Assembly (NCBI RefSeq): GCF_000430625.1
Contig: NZ_KE387171.1
Span: 36,175-100,174 of the forward strand
Reading direction: 5' to 3'
Length of the DNA: 64,000 nucleotides
From: Aneurinibacillus terranovensis DSM 18919
GTDB lineage: Bacteria; Bacillota; Bacilli; Aneurinibacillales; Aneurinibacillaceae
Shown here in pieces: positions 8,187 to 19,291 of the stretch. A model generated the notes under the pieces. The model did no database searches. It had not been told where the DNA came from and was given only the letters and a program-made list of their open reading frames with translations. Numbering within the stretch: position 1 is the first letter of the stretch; every line of letters begins with the position of its first letter. The translations under genes were made by a program, and so were the position numbers.

Positions 8187-9854
8187 CTATGGTATTAAAA
8201 ACGGCAAATAGTACGCTTCAACATATGTGATAAGTCCTACTACAACCGCGAATAACAAACTGTGCTTCACGGTAAAACGAAACAAGTTTGATTCGTTACC
8301 CACAAGACCTACCGCCGCACACGCGACCGCGATCGATTGTGGAGAAATCATTTTACCCGTTACCCCTCCCGTTGTATTAGCAGCAACAAGCAGCGTTTGC
8401 TTCACCCCGATTTGCGCAGCGGTAACGTTTTGCAAATTGGAGAAAAGCGCGTTGCTTGATGTATCCGATCCCGTAAGGAATACACCCAGCCAGCCAAGGA
8501 ACGGGGAAAAGAACGGGAATAAGCTTCCGGTTGCGGCAAGCGCCAGACCAAGCGTCGACGATATCCCGGAATAGTTAGCGATAAAAGCAAAAGCCAACAC
8601 CATGCCGATAGAAAAAATCGGTTTTGCCAGTTCCTTTAACGTTTCTCCGAATATGTTGATTCCGGTTCTCATATTTACCCTAAGTATCAGCATGGACAGT
8701 ATCGCTGCGATTAAAATCGCAGTTCCTGTGGCTGACAGCAGGTCTAATTTGAATACCGCAGCATATGGCGTTGGCTTATTGACAATCGGCTGTGTTTGAA
8801 TGATCAATTTGTCCAATCCTGCAACATGGAAATTCATTACCCAGCTTTTGAGCGCACCTTTATCGAATAAGTCTTTAAACGGTTTCAAACTCCAGATGGT
8901 AACTATGATGGTAAGCACGATAAATGGAGACCATGCTTTGAAAATCTGCCCGCTTGTAAAATAAGGCGCCTCCCCGGCAGCCGCTACTTCCCGATTTGAA
9001 GAACCCCGGATACTTTTTTCACTAAAGCGGAAAATTCGTTTTGGCTGCCACACTTTTAAGAATAAAGACAGACAGATAAGGCTGACAATGGCCGATGTAA
9101 TATCCGGCAGCTCAGGTCCGATAAAATTAGCTGTGAAGAATTGTGTAATGGCAAACGAAGCGCCAGCCACCAGCACACCCGGCCACGTTTCACGCACACC
9201 CCGAATTCCGTCCATAACAAACACCAGCCAGAGAGGAACAAGCAGCGACAAAAGCGGCAGCTGCCGGCCCGCCATTTGACCGATATGTAACGGATCAATA
9301 CCGGTTATTTTACCCGCGACAGTGATGGGAATTCCCATGGCGCCGAATGCTACCGGCGCGGTATTTGCGATTAAGCAGAGCCCGGCAGCATATAAAGGAT
9401 TAAAGCCTAATCCGACAAGCAGGGCTGCTGTAATCGCTACAGGCGCACCAAATCCCGCCGCCCCTTCGAGAAACGCTCCAAAGGAGAATCCGACTAGAAT
9501 TAACTGAAGGCGCTGGTCCTCCGTAATAGATACAATGGAAGAACGAATAATATCGAATTGGCCGCTTTTCACCGTGATTTTATACAAAAAGACAGCGGTT
9601 ACAATAATCCATGCAATCGGCCATAAACCATAGGCAAATCCATAACCGGCCGAAGCAAAGGCCATTTTTACCGGCATTTTATAGACAATAATAGCAACAG
9701 CAAGAGTAATAAAAACAGTTATTAATCCGGCGACATGGCCTTTCATACGAAAAACAGTAAGCGCCAGAAAAAAGAAAGCGATTGGAATAAGAGCAACAAT
9801 GGCGGATAATCCAAGGCTCCCCATCGGCTGATACACCTGTGTCCAAGTTTGCAT
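8187..9854 (-). CDS. lctP: L-lactate permease (LctP family)
   Basis: A 555-residue membrane permease that brings L-lactate in with protons. It has 12 or more hydrophobic segments. Conserved LctP stretches include [20 protein letters not shown] near residue 130, [12 protein letters not shown] near residue 170, [19 protein letters not shown] near residue 450 and [19 protein letters not shown] near residue 485. The start [12 protein letters not shown] has an agaggtg site upstream. It lies between lutR and lutABC, and a LutR-type operator sits in its promoter region. Some family members also take glycolate; the context argues for lactate. Confidence 0.95.
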   Translation of the reverse strand: MQTWTQVYQPMGSLGLSAIVALIPIAFFFLALTVFRMKGHVAGLITVFITLAVAIIVYKMPVKMAFASAGYGFAYGLWPIAWIIVTAVFLYKITVKSGQFDIIRSSIVSITEDQRLQLILVGFSFGAFLEGAAGFGAPVAITAALLVGLGFNPLYAAGLCLIANTAPVAFGAMGIPITVAGKITGIDPLHIGQMAGRQLPLLSLLVPLWLVFVMDGIRGVRETWPGVLVAGASFAITQFFTANFIGPELPDITSAIVSLICLSLFLKVWQPKRIFRFSEKSIRGSSNREVAAAGEAPYFTSGQIFKAWSPFIVLTIIVTIWSLKPFKDLFDKGALKSWVMNFHVAGLDKLIIQTQPIVNKPTPYAAVFKLDLLSATGTAILIAAILSMLILRVNMRTGINIFGETLKELAKPIFSIGMVLAFAFIANYSGISSTLGLALAATGSLFPFFSPFLGWLGVFLTGSDTSSNALFSNLQNVTAAQIGVKQTLLVAANTTGGVTGKMISPQSIAVACAAVGLVGNESNLFRFTVKHSLLFAVVVGLITYVEAYYLPFLIP

Positions 9855-9924
9855 CGCTACACCTCTTTTACTTTAAATGTTTACATTAGCTTTACAGGCT
9901 AACATCCCTGGGTATTAGATTTCT

Positions 9925-9939
9925 GATCATCTGATCTAT
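9925..9939. promoter_or_regulatory. Candidate LutR operator in the lctP promoter region
   Basis: The core tcatctgatct fits the partial palindrome TNATCNGATNA expected for a FadR-subfamily GntR regulator. It lies about 75 bp upstream of the lctP start. Two similar sites are found around lutR. Confidence 0.55.
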
Positions 9940-10039
9940 TTATCTGTCTTTCTCTCCCTACTCTTTGAACTGCGTGATTTGCTTCTTCCTATTCTTCTAC
10001 TTCGTTCATTCTGCTTTTTTTTTTCGTCCGCTCCTCAGG

Positions 10040-10050
10040 TCATCCGATGA
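10040..10050. promoter_or_regulatory. Candidate LutR operator downstream of lutR
   Basis: tcatccgatga is a perfect 5-1-5 palindrome and the best of the three related sites. It is 20 bp past the lutR stop codon, 186 bp upstream of lctP. Confidence 0.55.
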
Positions 10051-10069
10051 ATTTGCTTGAAAAAAAACA

Positions 10070-10771
10070 CTAACTGAGCATTTTTTTCTCGACACCCAGC
10101 AAGTGATAAAGCATGGCTTCTTCCGCTTTATTACTATTTTTCAAACAAATCGCCTCGCAAATATCTAGATGTTCACGGTAAAGCTGCTGCGGGTTTTTCC
10201 GGGATTCGTACAGTTTTACTCTGCTTGCGCGCAAAGAGCGTTCCATGGTCTCCGAAATCGACTGCATGACTGACTTCAGGATTTCGTTATGGGAGGCATC
10301 TGCAATGGCGTAATGGAAATTCCAATCCGCTTTATCTCCCAATTCTCCCTGATTCAGGGCTTCTTCCATTTCATCCAGAGCCTGTTTTATCTTCGCTAGT
10401 TCCTCTTCTGTTCTGCGCTCAGCCGCCAGCCGCACCGTCCCTGTTTCAATAATTTTGCGAACCTCCAGCAGTTCAATAATATCCTGTTTTGTGACCGGGC
10501 GAATCGCTTCAAAAGCTGCTATCAGCTCTTCAGGTTTCAAGCGGGTAACAAAAGTCCCTTCCCCCTGTCTCAATGTAACCAGACCCATTGTTTTCAATGA
10601 ACTGATGGCTTCACGAACGGTAGACTGCCCGACCCCCAATAATTCCCCCAATTCCCTTAAAGAAGGCAATCGTTCTCCGGGCGGATACACGCCGGATATA
10701 ATTTGCTCTTTCAGATAATCGGCAACTTCCTCGTATGTTTTCCGGACTCTTAAACCTGGTAGCGTTTTCAT
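10070..10771 (-). CDS. lutR: GntR-family (FadR subfamily) regulator of lactate utilisation
   Basis: A 233-residue DNA-binding regulator. The winged helix fills residues 8-75 (ADYLKEQIISGVYPPGERLP, then LLGVGQSTVREAISSLKTMG and LRQGEGTFV). The FCD effector domain follows with EVRKIIETGTVRLAAERRTE, FHYAIADASHNEI and YREHLDICEAI, which supply the metal-binding Asp/His set of this family. It sits just before lctP-lutABC on the same strand, as expected for LutR, which represses the pathway until lactate is present. A half-similar operator lies before its own gene. The ribosome site before the ATG is weak, so the start is uncertain by a codon or two. Confidence 0.88.
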   Translation of the reverse strand: MKTLPGLRVRKTYEEVADYLKEQIISGVYPPGERLPSLRELGELLGVGQSTVREAISSLKTMGLVTLRQGEGTFVTRLKPEELIAAFEAIRPVTKQDIIELLEVRKIIETGTVRLAAERRTEEELAKIKQALDEMEEALNQGELGDKADWNFHYAIADASHNEILKSVMQSISETMERSLRASRVKLYESRKNPQQLYREHLDICEAICLKNSNKAEEAMLYHLLGVEKKMLS

Positions 10772-10796
10772 CACCTGCTTTACAATGCCTATCAGG

Positions 10797-10807
10797 TTAT
10801 CTGATCT
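10797..10807. promoter_or_regulatory. Candidate LutR operator upstream of lutR
   Basis: ttatctgatct shares the atctgat core with the site before lctP and sits about 25 bp upstream of lutR, where it could serve autoregulation. Confidence 0.45.
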
Positions 10808-10897
10808 CTATAAATTAACAATCAGTAACCAGTAAATTAATCTTACTTTATTTTTCAGTCTTTTGTCAATATTCTCTTTAGCAATTTATTTGGAATA

Positions 10898-10937
10898 AAA
10901 ATAAAACCGGGATTTGATTTTACCAAACCCCGGTTTT
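10898..10937 (-). terminator. Terminator of the ackA-pduL operon
   Basis: On the minus strand aaaaccgggg, a loop, and tcccggtttt followed by tattttta, 35 bp past the pduL stop. Confidence 0.88.
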
Positions 10938-10971
10938 ACAGCTTCGCTATTCTATTCAAAAAACACACGAT

Positions 10972-11571
10972 TTAAACAGCCAGCAGTTCACGCTGCTTAA
11001 TGTGCACTAATTCAATCATGTCTCCGGTTTTTAAACCGGCTGCATTAGCCTCATCCGTATCAATATGGAAGTCAAGCGCATATTTTTCGCTAACGCGAAC
11101 GACGACATGGTCAAAGATTAAACCGCGGTCTCCATCTGTTTTTACCTGCACAATCTCTTTATCCTTGACGCCAAACTCCCTGGCATCGTTCGAGTTCATA
11201 TGAATATGCCGCATCGCAATAATAACGCCTTTGTCCAAAGCAACTCTTCCTTTCGGACCAATAATCACAAGGCCAGGGGTCCCGTTAATGTCGCCTGACA
11301 TTCGAATCGGAGCATTCACACCCAACACGTAGGAATCGCTTTTCGAAATTTCAACCTGAGTAATGTTGCGAATTGGTCCAAGAATCCGCACACGATTCAT
11401 CTGGCCTTTGGGACCAACAATCGTAACGGTTTCGTCCGCAGCAAACTCGCCTGGCTGTGTGAGATTTTTCACATTCGTTAACTGGTAGCCTTCGCCAAAT
11501 AAGGTACACAGGTCTTTTTCGCTTAAATGGATGTGACGATTGGATACACCTATTGGAATTAAACGTTTCAT
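10972..11571 (-). CDS. pduL: Phosphate acyltransferase PduL (phosphotransacetylase)
   Basis: A 199-residue PduL-type enzyme that interconverts acyl-CoA and acyl phosphate. It carries the two conserved metal-binding stretches [15 protein letters not shown] at residues 7-21 and [12 protein letters not shown] near residue 120, plus RVRILGPIR and [11 protein letters not shown] near the end. It has no N-terminal microcompartment-targeting extension and no shell genes are near, so it is the housekeeping form that replaces Pta. Its start overlaps the ackA stop by 4 bp (ATGA), so the pair is translationally coupled and should interconvert acetyl-CoA and acetate. Confidence 0.93.
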   Translation of the reverse strand: MKRLIPIGVSNRHIHLSEKDLCTLFGEGYQLTNVKNLTQPGEFAADETVTIVGPKGQMNRVRILGPIRNITQVEISKSDSYVLGVNAPIRMSGDINGTPGLVIIGPKGRVALDKGVIIAMRHIHMNSNDAREFGVKDKEIVQVKTDGDRGLIFDHVVVRVSEKYALDFHIDTDEANAAGLKTGDMIELVHIKQRELLAV

Positions 11572-12782
11572 GATAGTACTCCCTCTCTTATGTTGGCTGC
11601 TTTCATTGTGTCGCGCGCAATCATGACCTCTTCATTTGTTGGTATGACTAAAGCTTTCGTTGGCGAATAAGGGAAAGTAAGTTCCACTTCATTACCTCTC
11701 GAGAGATTCTTCCACGGATCGACATAAATGCCCATCCACTCCAGCTTTTCTAATACAAGCGAGCGAATCAATGGACTGTTCTCACCGATTCCCGCTGTAA
11801 AAATGATGGCATCAACGCCATTCATCTGCATGACATAACTTCCGATATACTTGCGGATTCTTTCCACAAATACATCGATGGCGAGCTTTGCTTGTTTATT
11901 CCCGCGTTTTGCTGCCTCTTCAATATCCCGCAAATCATTGGAAAGACCTGAAATGCCTAATAAACCGCTTTTTTTATTTAAAATACTCATGAATTCATCC
12001 AGCGTTTTTCCCGCCTTCTCCATTAAAAAAGGAATAACGGCAGCGTCTATATCTCCCGCGCGTGTTCCCATCGTGACACCGGCAAGCGGCGTAAACCCCA
12101 TAGAAGTATCGATCGATTTTCCGCCTTGAACCGCGGTAATACTGGCGCCATTACCAAGATGGCAGCTGATTAACCTGAGTTCTTCAATCGGACGATGCAG
12201 TACCTCTGCCGCACGTCTTGTAACATATTGATGAGAAGTTCCATGAGCACCGTATTTACGAACGGCGTATTTCTTATAGAATTCATACGGCAAACTGTAT
12301 AAAAATGTTTTTTCCGGCATCGTCTGATGAAAAGCAGTATCAAATACAACAACGGCTGGCACACCCGGCAACCGCTTGCGAAACGCTTTAATACCCATAA
12401 GGTTGGCCGGGTTATGCAGCGGCGCTAAGTCTATACATTCTTCCAACTGATCGATTACTTCATCTGTAACCAAAACAGATGAAACGAATTTTTCTCCCCC
12501 GTGAACAACTCGATGCCCGATCCCTTTTATATCGTCAAGACTGTCAATCAGCCCGTAATCCGGATTCAGCAGCGTCTCCAGTAATGCAGACACAGCCTGT
12601 TCATGATTTTCAAGATGTAAATCTTCTTGAAATTCATTCTCATCAACCTGGAAGGTATGGCAGGATTCCCCCATCCCGATCCTGTCCATCAATCCTCTAG
12701 CCAACACTTTCTCTGAAGGCATATCGATAAGCTGGTATTTGAAGGATGAACTGCCGCTATTCACCGATAATATAATAGGCAT
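11568..12782 (-). CDS. ackA: Acetate kinase
   Basis: A 404-residue ASKHA-fold kinase that makes ATP and acetate from acetyl phosphate. It begins [18 protein letters not shown] (phosphate-1 motif) and shows [11 protein letters not shown] near residue 88, [11 protein letters not shown] near residue 145, [14 protein letters not shown] near residue 205, [20 protein letters not shown] and [11 protein letters not shown] near residue 325. The ATG at 12782 has gggggag 8 bases upstream; a GTG three codons earlier is less likely. It is coupled to pduL. Acetate overflow fits the adjacent lactate catabolic genes. Confidence 0.95.
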   Translation of the reverse strand: MPIILSVNSGSSSFKYQLIDMPSEKVLARGLMDRIGMGESCHTFQVDENEFQEDLHLENHEQAVSALLETLLNPDYGLIDSLDDIKGIGHRVVHGGEKFVSSVLVTDEVIDQLEECIDLAPLHNPANLMGIKAFRKRLPGVPAVVVFDTAFHQTMPEKTFLYSLPYEFYKKYAVRKYGAHGTSHQYVTRRAAEVLHRPIEELRLISCHLGNGASITAVQGGKSIDTSMGFTPLAGVTMGTRAGDIDAAVIPFLMEKAGKTLDEFMSILNKKSGLLGISGLSNDLRDIEEAAKRGNKQAKLAIDVFVERIRKYIGSYVMQMNGVDAIIFTAGIGENSPLIRSLVLEKLEWMGIYVDPWKNLSRGNEVELTFPYSPTKALVIPTNEEVMIARDTMKAANIREGVLS

Positions 12783-13092
12783 AACAACCACTCCCCCGTT
12801 TCTTCTGTATAGAATTCTGTGTTAATCAATCTTCAAAAAAAATAGTAACACAAAAGGGAAAATATTTTGTGAAAAAAATCACATGAAATCGCGTTTTATT
12901 TGCCCATAATGCAAAATGTTAAAAAAATCGTCACATACTCTCGTCGTCACATACTCTCGTGAAAATAAACGGAAACTCTTTCAAAAGGAAAGGGGGCTTT
13001 CTGTAAGAATAAAATAAATGAGGGGAAGAAAAATATGGAACAGAGGCAGCGCGGGATAAGAACACACCTTCACTAGCAACGAAATCCGGGTC
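12783..13092. other. Intergenic region upstream of ackA
   Basis: An AT-rich stretch with no credible gene. It contains a 16-bp tandem duplication (cgtcacatactctcgt twice, 12929-12960). The part nearest ackA presumably holds its promoter. I saw no convincing CcpA site. Confidence 0.6.
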
Positions 13093-13238
13093 ATTTTTGT
13101 GCGTTTTCCCTTGCCAGGCAATAAGAACTGTCCGTGCTCCTCTTCCGCTTGGAGGCGGCCTGAAACATGCGAACCGGTGTCGAATGGAATGGGTCATTTT
13201 CTGCTTCCTCGCAAGGGAAGACCCTGGAAAAAATAAAA
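13093..13238. repeat. Small inverted-repeat element (copy 1 of a dispersed repeat)
   Basis: The ends are imperfect inverted repeats: ttttccctt-gccagg on the left and cctcgcaagggaagac on the right, with T/A runs outside. The interior contains gcttggaggcggcc. An 80-bp part, read in the opposite orientation, matches 17783-17862 with scattered mismatches. It has no coding capacity and looks like a decayed MITE or REP-type element. Confidence 0.6.
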
Positions 13239-13312
13239 ATTAATCTACTTCTCCATTGCTCACCACCGCTTAGGATTTACGTTTTGTCATATCCAACGTC
13301 GCTGGTTCAATC

Positions 13313-13352
13313 AAAAAATAGCCCGCAACACTATAAAAGTGCTACGGACTAT
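13313..13352 (-). terminator. Terminator of the ccdC-like gene
   Basis: On the minus strand agtccgtagcact and agtgttgcgggct pair with a few wobbles and are followed by attttttg, within 10-50 bp of the gene's stop codon. Confidence 0.8.
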
Positions 13353-13360
13353 AGATATCG

Positions 13361-13843
13361 TTACGTTAGAATGGTTTCATCATCCAACTGGCGCTGAACT
13401 CTCAAATAACCGAAATACATCGCGATACGCCACGGTAAAATCATGCCGTACGCAAGAACAAAAAACAGGCCGGCTGTTTCCGAATAATTAATGTACATTC
13501 CGATGTACGTTTTTAAAATCATGCGCAGCAGGACAAGTCCCAGCAGGATAAAGACAAAAGCTTTAGAACGCTTCAAATATATATCATTATCCACGATTTC
13601 AAATCGTGAAGTTGCGATCAATGGATAAGAAAGCAGCATCCCTACGAAAAAAGCGATAATCGCATATTCGACGGGAACATGAAATGGCGGCAGCAGAAAC
13701 ATCACGAAACCAGTGCTCATAAAAACAGGAGGTAAAATAATTTTCTTCACGGATGCCGGTTTTTTTGACGCGCGCATGCGAACGGCAAACACCATCAATG
13801 CCATGCATAATGCAACAATCGTACTCACAATTGTCATATTCAA
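13361..13843 (-). CDS. ccdC: CcdC-family membrane protein
   Basis: A 160-residue integral membrane protein with about four or five hydrophobic helices (residues 3-22, 36-53, 58-75, 93-110, 125-145). The conserved cytosolic stretch RASKKPASVKKIILPPVFMS and the pattern PPFHVP...EYAIIAFFVGMLLSYPLI, followed by DIYLKRSKAF, match the CcdC/DUF1453 family linked to cytochrome c maturation. Its exact role is unknown even in Bacillus. It is a single-gene unit with its own terminator. A c-type cytochrome domain is encoded in this window (ctaC), which fits a need for such factors. Confidence 0.82.
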   Translation of the reverse strand: MNMTIVSTIVALCMALMVFAVRMRASKKPASVKKIILPPVFMSTGFVMFLLPPFHVPVEYAIIAFFVGMLLSYPLIATSRFEIVDNDIYLKRSKAFVFILLGLVLLRMILKTYIGMYINYSETAGLFFVLAYGMILPWRIAMYFGYLRVQRQLDDETILT

Positions 13844-13981
13844 AACCAGTTCCTCCCTTCAAAGAACTCTAACTATAAACAACTTCTTATTATATAATAT
13901 AGCAGTCAACGCTTTTGTGTACAATCTGCATATATTATTATACATAATACTGTGCTAAAGTTAAATATGTAAATGAATGAA

Positions 13982-13999
13982 CGCCGGGGCAAACCCCGG
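13982..13999. terminator. GC-rich hairpin after the 61-residue ORF
   Basis: gccgggg and ccccggc pair perfectly around a 4-base loop. The flanking T content is modest in both directions. It is placed about 30 bp past the small minus-strand gene at 14030-14215. Confidence 0.6.
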
Positions 14000-14029
14000 C
14001 TTTGTCATCGTTTGTTCATCATTTCGATT

Positions 14030-14215
14030 TTATTCTGAACGCTTAGAGATTTCATCAATTTCCACGTCAACAAGGCTGTTGCGAAATACCGGAGCGCCGA
14101 CTGGCTTAACCTGGTTGACCACACCGCCCCCGTCATTAACCATCCGGCTTATCCCCTCGTCCTGGTCTTCCGCTGATACCGCATTTTCCGGACGAGTGTT
14201 CGGATCTTCTGCCAT
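14030..14215 (-). CDS. Small acidic protein of unknown function
   Basis: A 61-residue reading frame starting MAEDPNTRPENAV, with an agaggg site about 9 bases before the ATG and a GC-rich hairpin after it. The product is acidic, polar and glycine/valine-rich in the middle (DGGGVVNQVKPVGAP), without membrane segments or cysteines. I do not recognise the family. It is divergent from acnA. A real gene is likely given the ribosome site and terminator. Confidence 0.5.
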   Translation of the reverse strand: MAEDPNTRPENAVSAEDQDEGISRMVNDGGGVVNQVKPVGAPVFRNSLVDVEIDEISKRSE

Positions 14216-14340
14216 ACTAAAACACCCTCTCTTATATAAAATGTACGCTTCGTTTGTAGTATGCCCAATTATTAACTCATAACCAAAGATGAATCGTACA
14301 TACTACTTATGAAAATACCGGATAAAGGAGACGTGTTTAT

Positions 14341-17091
14341 ATGCCAAACAATGGAACGTTGCAGGAGTTGGCTCGAACCAAATTAACGATTAACGGAGAA
14401 AACAAGTATTATTACCGCTTGCAAACACTTGAAGAACAAGGAATAGGCAATGTTTCGAAGCTTCCCTTTTCTATTAAAATTTTGCTGGAAGCCGTTCTCC
14501 GGAAAACGGACGGCCGGGTCATTACCGATGAATATGTACAGAGGCTGGCAAATTGGAAACCAAACCCAAAACCCGATGAGATTCACGAAGTTCCTTTTAT
14601 GCCTGCCCGCGTTCTTCTGCAGGATTTCACAGGAGTTCCGTCTGTCGTTGATCTGGCGTCCATGCGACAGGCCGTAGCTGAGCTCCATGGCAATCCGCGG
14701 AAAATCAACCCGCTGATTCCAGTGGACCTGGTTATCGACCATTCCGTGCAGGTTGACCAATTTGGTTCCGAAGAGGCTCTTGCCAACAATATGACCATCG
14801 AATTTCAACGAAATACGGAACGCTACAAATTTCTTCGCTGGGCTACAAAAGCGTTTACCAATTTTCGCGTCGTTCCCCCATCTGTTGGAATCATCCACCA
14901 GGTGAATCTGGAATATTTGGCGGCTGTTGTGGGCGAGAAAAAAACAAACGACGGTATGGAGGTCTTCCCCGATTCGCTTGTGGGCACCGATTCTCACACA
15001 ACGATGATTAACGGCACGGGCGTATTAGGTTGGGGAGTTGGCGGAATTGAAGCGGAAGCCGCCATGCTTGGACAGCCACTCTATTTTCTCGTGCCCCGCG
15101 TCGTTGGATTTAAATTAACGGGCGAATTGCCCGAAGGTTCAACCGCTACAGACCTGGCTCTAACCGTAACGAACATTTTACGCAAAAAAGGTGTCGTTGG
15201 GCAATTTGTCGAGTATTTCGGCCCCGGCCTTAATTCGATGACGCTTGAGGACCGCGCCACCGTAGCTAATATGGCACCGGAATACGGTGCGACTGTAGGT
15301 TTTTTCCCAATTGATGAACGGACGCTTGCCTACCTGCGAACAACGGGCCGGAGCGATAACCATGTTGCTCTAGTGGAAGCATACGCTAAGGAACAAGGGC
15401 TATTTCGGACCAATGAAATGCCTGATCCTGTTTATTCAGATGTCATTACGCTGAATCTTTCTACGGTTGTCCCTAGTCTTGCCGGTCCAAAACGGCCGCA
15501 GGATCGCATCAGCCTGGCGAATATGAAAGAAGATTTCCGTCGCGTTCTTCGCATGCCTCTCAGTGAAGGCGGATTCGACCTTTCTGATGAACAAATTGAA
15601 AAAAGCGTGCCGGTTCATTACGCAAAAGGCAAAGACTCCACACTGACAACAGGGTCTGTCGTGATAGCAGCCATTACAAGCTGTACGAACACGTCCAATC
15701 CATCCGTTATGCTGGGAGCGGGTCTTGTAGCTAAGAAAGCAGTTGAGAAGGGGCTGCACTGCAATCCGAACGTTAAAGTGAGCCTTGCACCCGGTTCACG
15801 CGTCGTAACACAATACCTGGAAGATGCCGGTTTACTCCATTACCTGAACCAGCTTGGCTTTAACGTCGTTGGGTACGGTTGTACCACATGCATTGGGAAC
15901 AGCGGACCTCTAATCCCGGAAGTCACAGAAGCTTTGCGGAATAATGATTTGACCGTAGCTGCCGTGCTAAGCGGAAACCGCAATTTTGAAGGCAGGATCC
16001 ATCCGCTTGTTAAAGCGAATTATCTCGCTTCTCCGCCGCTTGTTGTCGTGTACGCACTGGCCGGAACCGTCGACATCGACCTGTACAGCGAACCAATCGG
16101 CCGCGGTAAGGACAGACAACCGGTCTACTTGAAAGACATCTGGCCTTCTACAGAAGAAGTGGAGAAAGCGATCTCGCAGGCGGTTACCGCGAACATATTT
16201 AAAAAGAATTATGAGCATGTATTGGAGTCTAATAAGCAATGGAATGCACTGCCGGTTCCTACCGGAGAACTGTATGAGTGGGATAAGGATTCTACCTATA
16301 TTCAGTCACCACCGTTCTTCGAAGATTTTTCTCCAAATACCCGACACATTGGAGAAATTAAAGGGGCTCGCGTGCTTGCCTATCTCGGTGATTCCGTCAC
16401 AACAGACCATATCTCCCCTGCAGGTGCGATATCTCCTAAAGGTCCCGCGGGTATTTATTTACAAAGCAAAGGGGTGGACGTACGAGACTTTAACTCCTAT
16501 GGTTCCCGCCGCGGAAACCACGAGGTCATGATGCGCGGAACGTTCGCCAATATCCGGATTCGCAACAAGCTGCTGCCCGGAACAGAAGGAGGAGTCACCA
16601 AATACCTGGCAACAGGGGAGGAAATGTCGATTTATGATGCGGCCATGAAGTATATTGATTCTGAAACACCGACCATTGTAATTGCCGGAAAAGAGTACGG
16701 TACCGGAAGTTCCCGCGATTGGGCGGCTAAAGGGACGGTTCTCCTCGGGGTTAAAGCAGTGCTGGCTGTTAGCTTTGAGCGGATTCACCGCAGCAATCTT
16801 GTCGGGATGGGCGTCCTCCCCCTCCAATTCCAGGAAGGAATCACCGCCGATGTACTTGGTATTACAGGGGAAGAAACGTTTGATTTTCTCGGCCTCAACG
16901 ACGACATTTCTCCGCGCGAGACAATAACCGTTAAAGCAACACGGCCGGACCAAACAACCTTTGAGTTTAAATGTATCGTGCGGCTCGACAGCCAAATAGA
17001 AATCGATTATTACAAAAACGAAGGAATCCTGCAAATGGTACTGCGAAACCTGATCACGGAAGATGAAAGCGCCGCTGCACCGATGATGTAG
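14341..17091 (+). CDS. acnA: Aconitate hydratase
   Basis: A 916-residue cytosolic aconitase that converts citrate to isocitrate in the TCA cycle. The three cluster cysteines appear in [15 protein letters not shown] near residue 445 and [15 protein letters not shown] near residue 515. Substrate-binding segments [19 protein letters not shown] near residue 220, [30 protein letters not shown] near residue 685 and [13 protein letters not shown] near residue 785 are intact. It has the length of the AcnA/CitB type, which in Bacillus also binds mRNA when iron is low. It is preceded by a ggag site and followed directly by an MFS pseudogene. Confidence 0.97.
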   Translation: MPNNGTLQELARTKLTINGENKYYYRLQTLEEQGIGNVSKLPFSIKILLEAVLRKTDGRVITDEYVQRLANWKPNPKPDEIHEVPFMPARVLLQDFTGVPSVVDLASMRQAVAELHGNPRKINPLIPVDLVIDHSVQVDQFGSEEALANNMTIEFQRNTERYKFLRWATKAFTNFRVVPPSVGIIHQVNLEYLAAVVGEKKTNDGMEVFPDSLVGTDSHTTMINGTGVLGWGVGGIEAEAAMLGQPLYFLVPRVVGFKLTGELPEGSTATDLALTVTNILRKKGVVGQFVEYFGPGLNSMTLEDRATVANMAPEYGATVGFFPIDERTLAYLRTTGRSDNHVALVEAYAKEQGLFRTNEMPDPVYSDVITLNLSTVVPSLAGPKRPQDRISLANMKEDFRRVLRMPLSEGGFDLSDEQIEKSVPVHYAKGKDSTLTTGSVVIAAITSCTNTSNPSVMLGAGLVAKKAVEKGLHCNPNVKVSLAPGSRVVTQYLEDAGLLHYLNQLGFNVVGYGCTTCIGNSGPLIPEVTEALRNNDLTVAAVLSGNRNFEGRIHPLVKANYLASPPLVVVYALAGTVDIDLYSEPIGRGKDRQPVYLKDIWPSTEEVEKAISQAVTANIFKKNYEHVLESNKQWNALPVPTGELYEWDKDSTYIQSPPFFEDFSPNTRHIGEIKGARVLAYLGDSVTTDHISPAGAISPKGPAGIYLQSKGVDVRDFNSYGSRRGNHEVMMRGTFANIRIRNKLLPGTEGGVTKYLATGEEMSIYDAAMKYIDSETPTIVIAGKEYGTGSSRDWAAKGTVLLGVKAVLAVSFERIHRSNLVGMGVLPLQFQEGITADVLGITGEETFDFLGLNDDISPRETITVKATRPDQTTFEFKCIVRLDSQIEIDYYKNEGILQMVLRNLITEDESAAAPMM

Positions 17092-17093
17092 GA

Positions 17094-17576
17094 TACATTC
17101 AGTGTCAGCTTTTTAGGTGTATCCCTCTGGGAACTTGATAAAAGTTACATGGCGATTTTTGATTTATCGAAGAATGAACACCGGGACCGTTTTTTGCATA
17201 TGGAGCTTTTCTCGGCGTAGGGGCAGCACTTTCACTCCAACCAACCGTTGCCATGCTTATTATTTTTGGGGCAGCGTATCACATTGCTAAAAACATGATG
17301 TCGACGAACCTGGATGCCTGGACATATGCTTCCATTGAATTAGATAAGCATTTTCAAGAGCGCAGATTGGACTATATTATCGTTCGGGAAATACCTCTGG
17401 GCATTGGCCGGAAGATCGGGGTGGGGGTGTTTTTTCTCATCAGAGCCATGTTTCCCATCCACTCTCTTCTCACCTACTCCTTTTTCTTCTTTCCTTTTGT
17501 ATATGTGATTATGGCGCCATATTTAACTAAAATATGGAAGAAGGAGCGCGTTGAAAAGGCTTTTCACGCAGCGTAA
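17094..17576 (+). pseudogene. C-terminal remnant of an MFS transporter, frameshifted
   Basis: Directly after the acnA stop, one frame reads GVSLWELDKSYMAIFDLSKN and EHRDRF. At a run of six T near 17190 the reading moves to another frame and continues FAYGAFLGVGAALSLQP, then AYHIAKNMMSTNLDAWTYAS, ERRLDYIIVREIPLGIGR and two hydrophobic segments to the stop at 17576. Together these resemble the second half of a 12-helix major facilitator protein. No start or N-terminal half is present. Truncation plus frameshift indicate a decayed gene; the transport substrate cannot be told. Confidence 0.75.
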
Positions 17577-17581
17577 GTGAT

Positions 17582-17625
17582 AAGCCCTGGCTTTGGAATG
17601 TATCCAATAACCAGGGCTAATTTTT
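17582..17625 (+). terminator. Terminator after the MFS remnant
   Basis: agccctgg and ccagggct pair around a loop of about 20 bases and are followed by aatttttatt. It probably once ended the transporter transcript and may now end acnA transcription. Confidence 0.82.
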
Positions 17626-17779
17626 ATTGCCTGTCCATTTCGTTTCATCACTTCTTACTGGCAACTAAAGCGTCACGGTCTACGTTGTAGGCGGATTTTT
17701 CTTATGCGCTACTGCGTTCCCATATTTTACAGTAATGCTTGCATCCGGAAATCGCGAATGTATTTACCGGTGGTATGAT

Positions 17780-17862
17780 CATTTTTCGGGCCGCCTCCAA
17801 GTGGAAGAGGAGCATTAGACAGATCCCGCTTCCCCGCAAGGGAAAACTCGGCAAAAATACAA
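17780..17862. repeat. Partial copy of the dispersed inverted-repeat element
   Basis: It contains ggccgcctccaagtggaag and cgcaagggaaaac, matching the element at 13093-13238 in inverted orientation with scattered mismatches. Only about half of that element is present here. The remaining 17626-17899 has no gene. Confidence 0.55.
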
Positions 17863-17899
17863 CGAATTCGATGCATCTCACGGATTGGATGCATCTCGC

Positions 17900-19009
<1,110 letters not shown>

Positions 19010-19215
19010 CTACTTCCTTGCCATTAATCTATGGCTAAACAATTGCCATAACGATTATTATAGCAAATAAAACGCTCGATAAACAATTAAAAATCGTCTG
19101 TTTAAAATTTTTTTAATCCTTAGGATTGGTGTATAAACTCAGACGTATCAGGGATTTGGTTGCTTTTTTCTCCGGTTTTCAATCATGAACAAACAATGAA
19201 ATTTTCTGAAAATAA

Positions 19216-19244
19216 GTGACTCACTTACTAACTTATGCTATACT
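19216..19244 (+). promoter_or_regulatory. Candidate sigma-A promoter for the 3D-domain gene
   Basis: gtgact and tatact are separated by 17 bp, about 45 bp upstream of the start codon at 19292. Confidence 0.5.
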
Positions 19245-19291
19245 CGTAAAGACTTAACGTCCAACTCACCTTACTTCCAAAGGAGGTTGTC

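Noticed and set aside
12860..12900. Possible CcpA operator upstream of ackA (tgaaatcgcgtttt)
   Set aside because: It lacks the right half of the catabolite-responsive consensus; too weak to report.
12929..12960. Tandem 16-bp duplication considered as the start of a repeat array or CRISPR
   Set aside because: Only two adjacent copies without spacers; a simple duplication.
12931..13197. An 88-codon minus-strand frame upstream of ackA
   Set aside because: It lacks a ribosome site, has random-like composition, and overlaps the inverted-repeat element.
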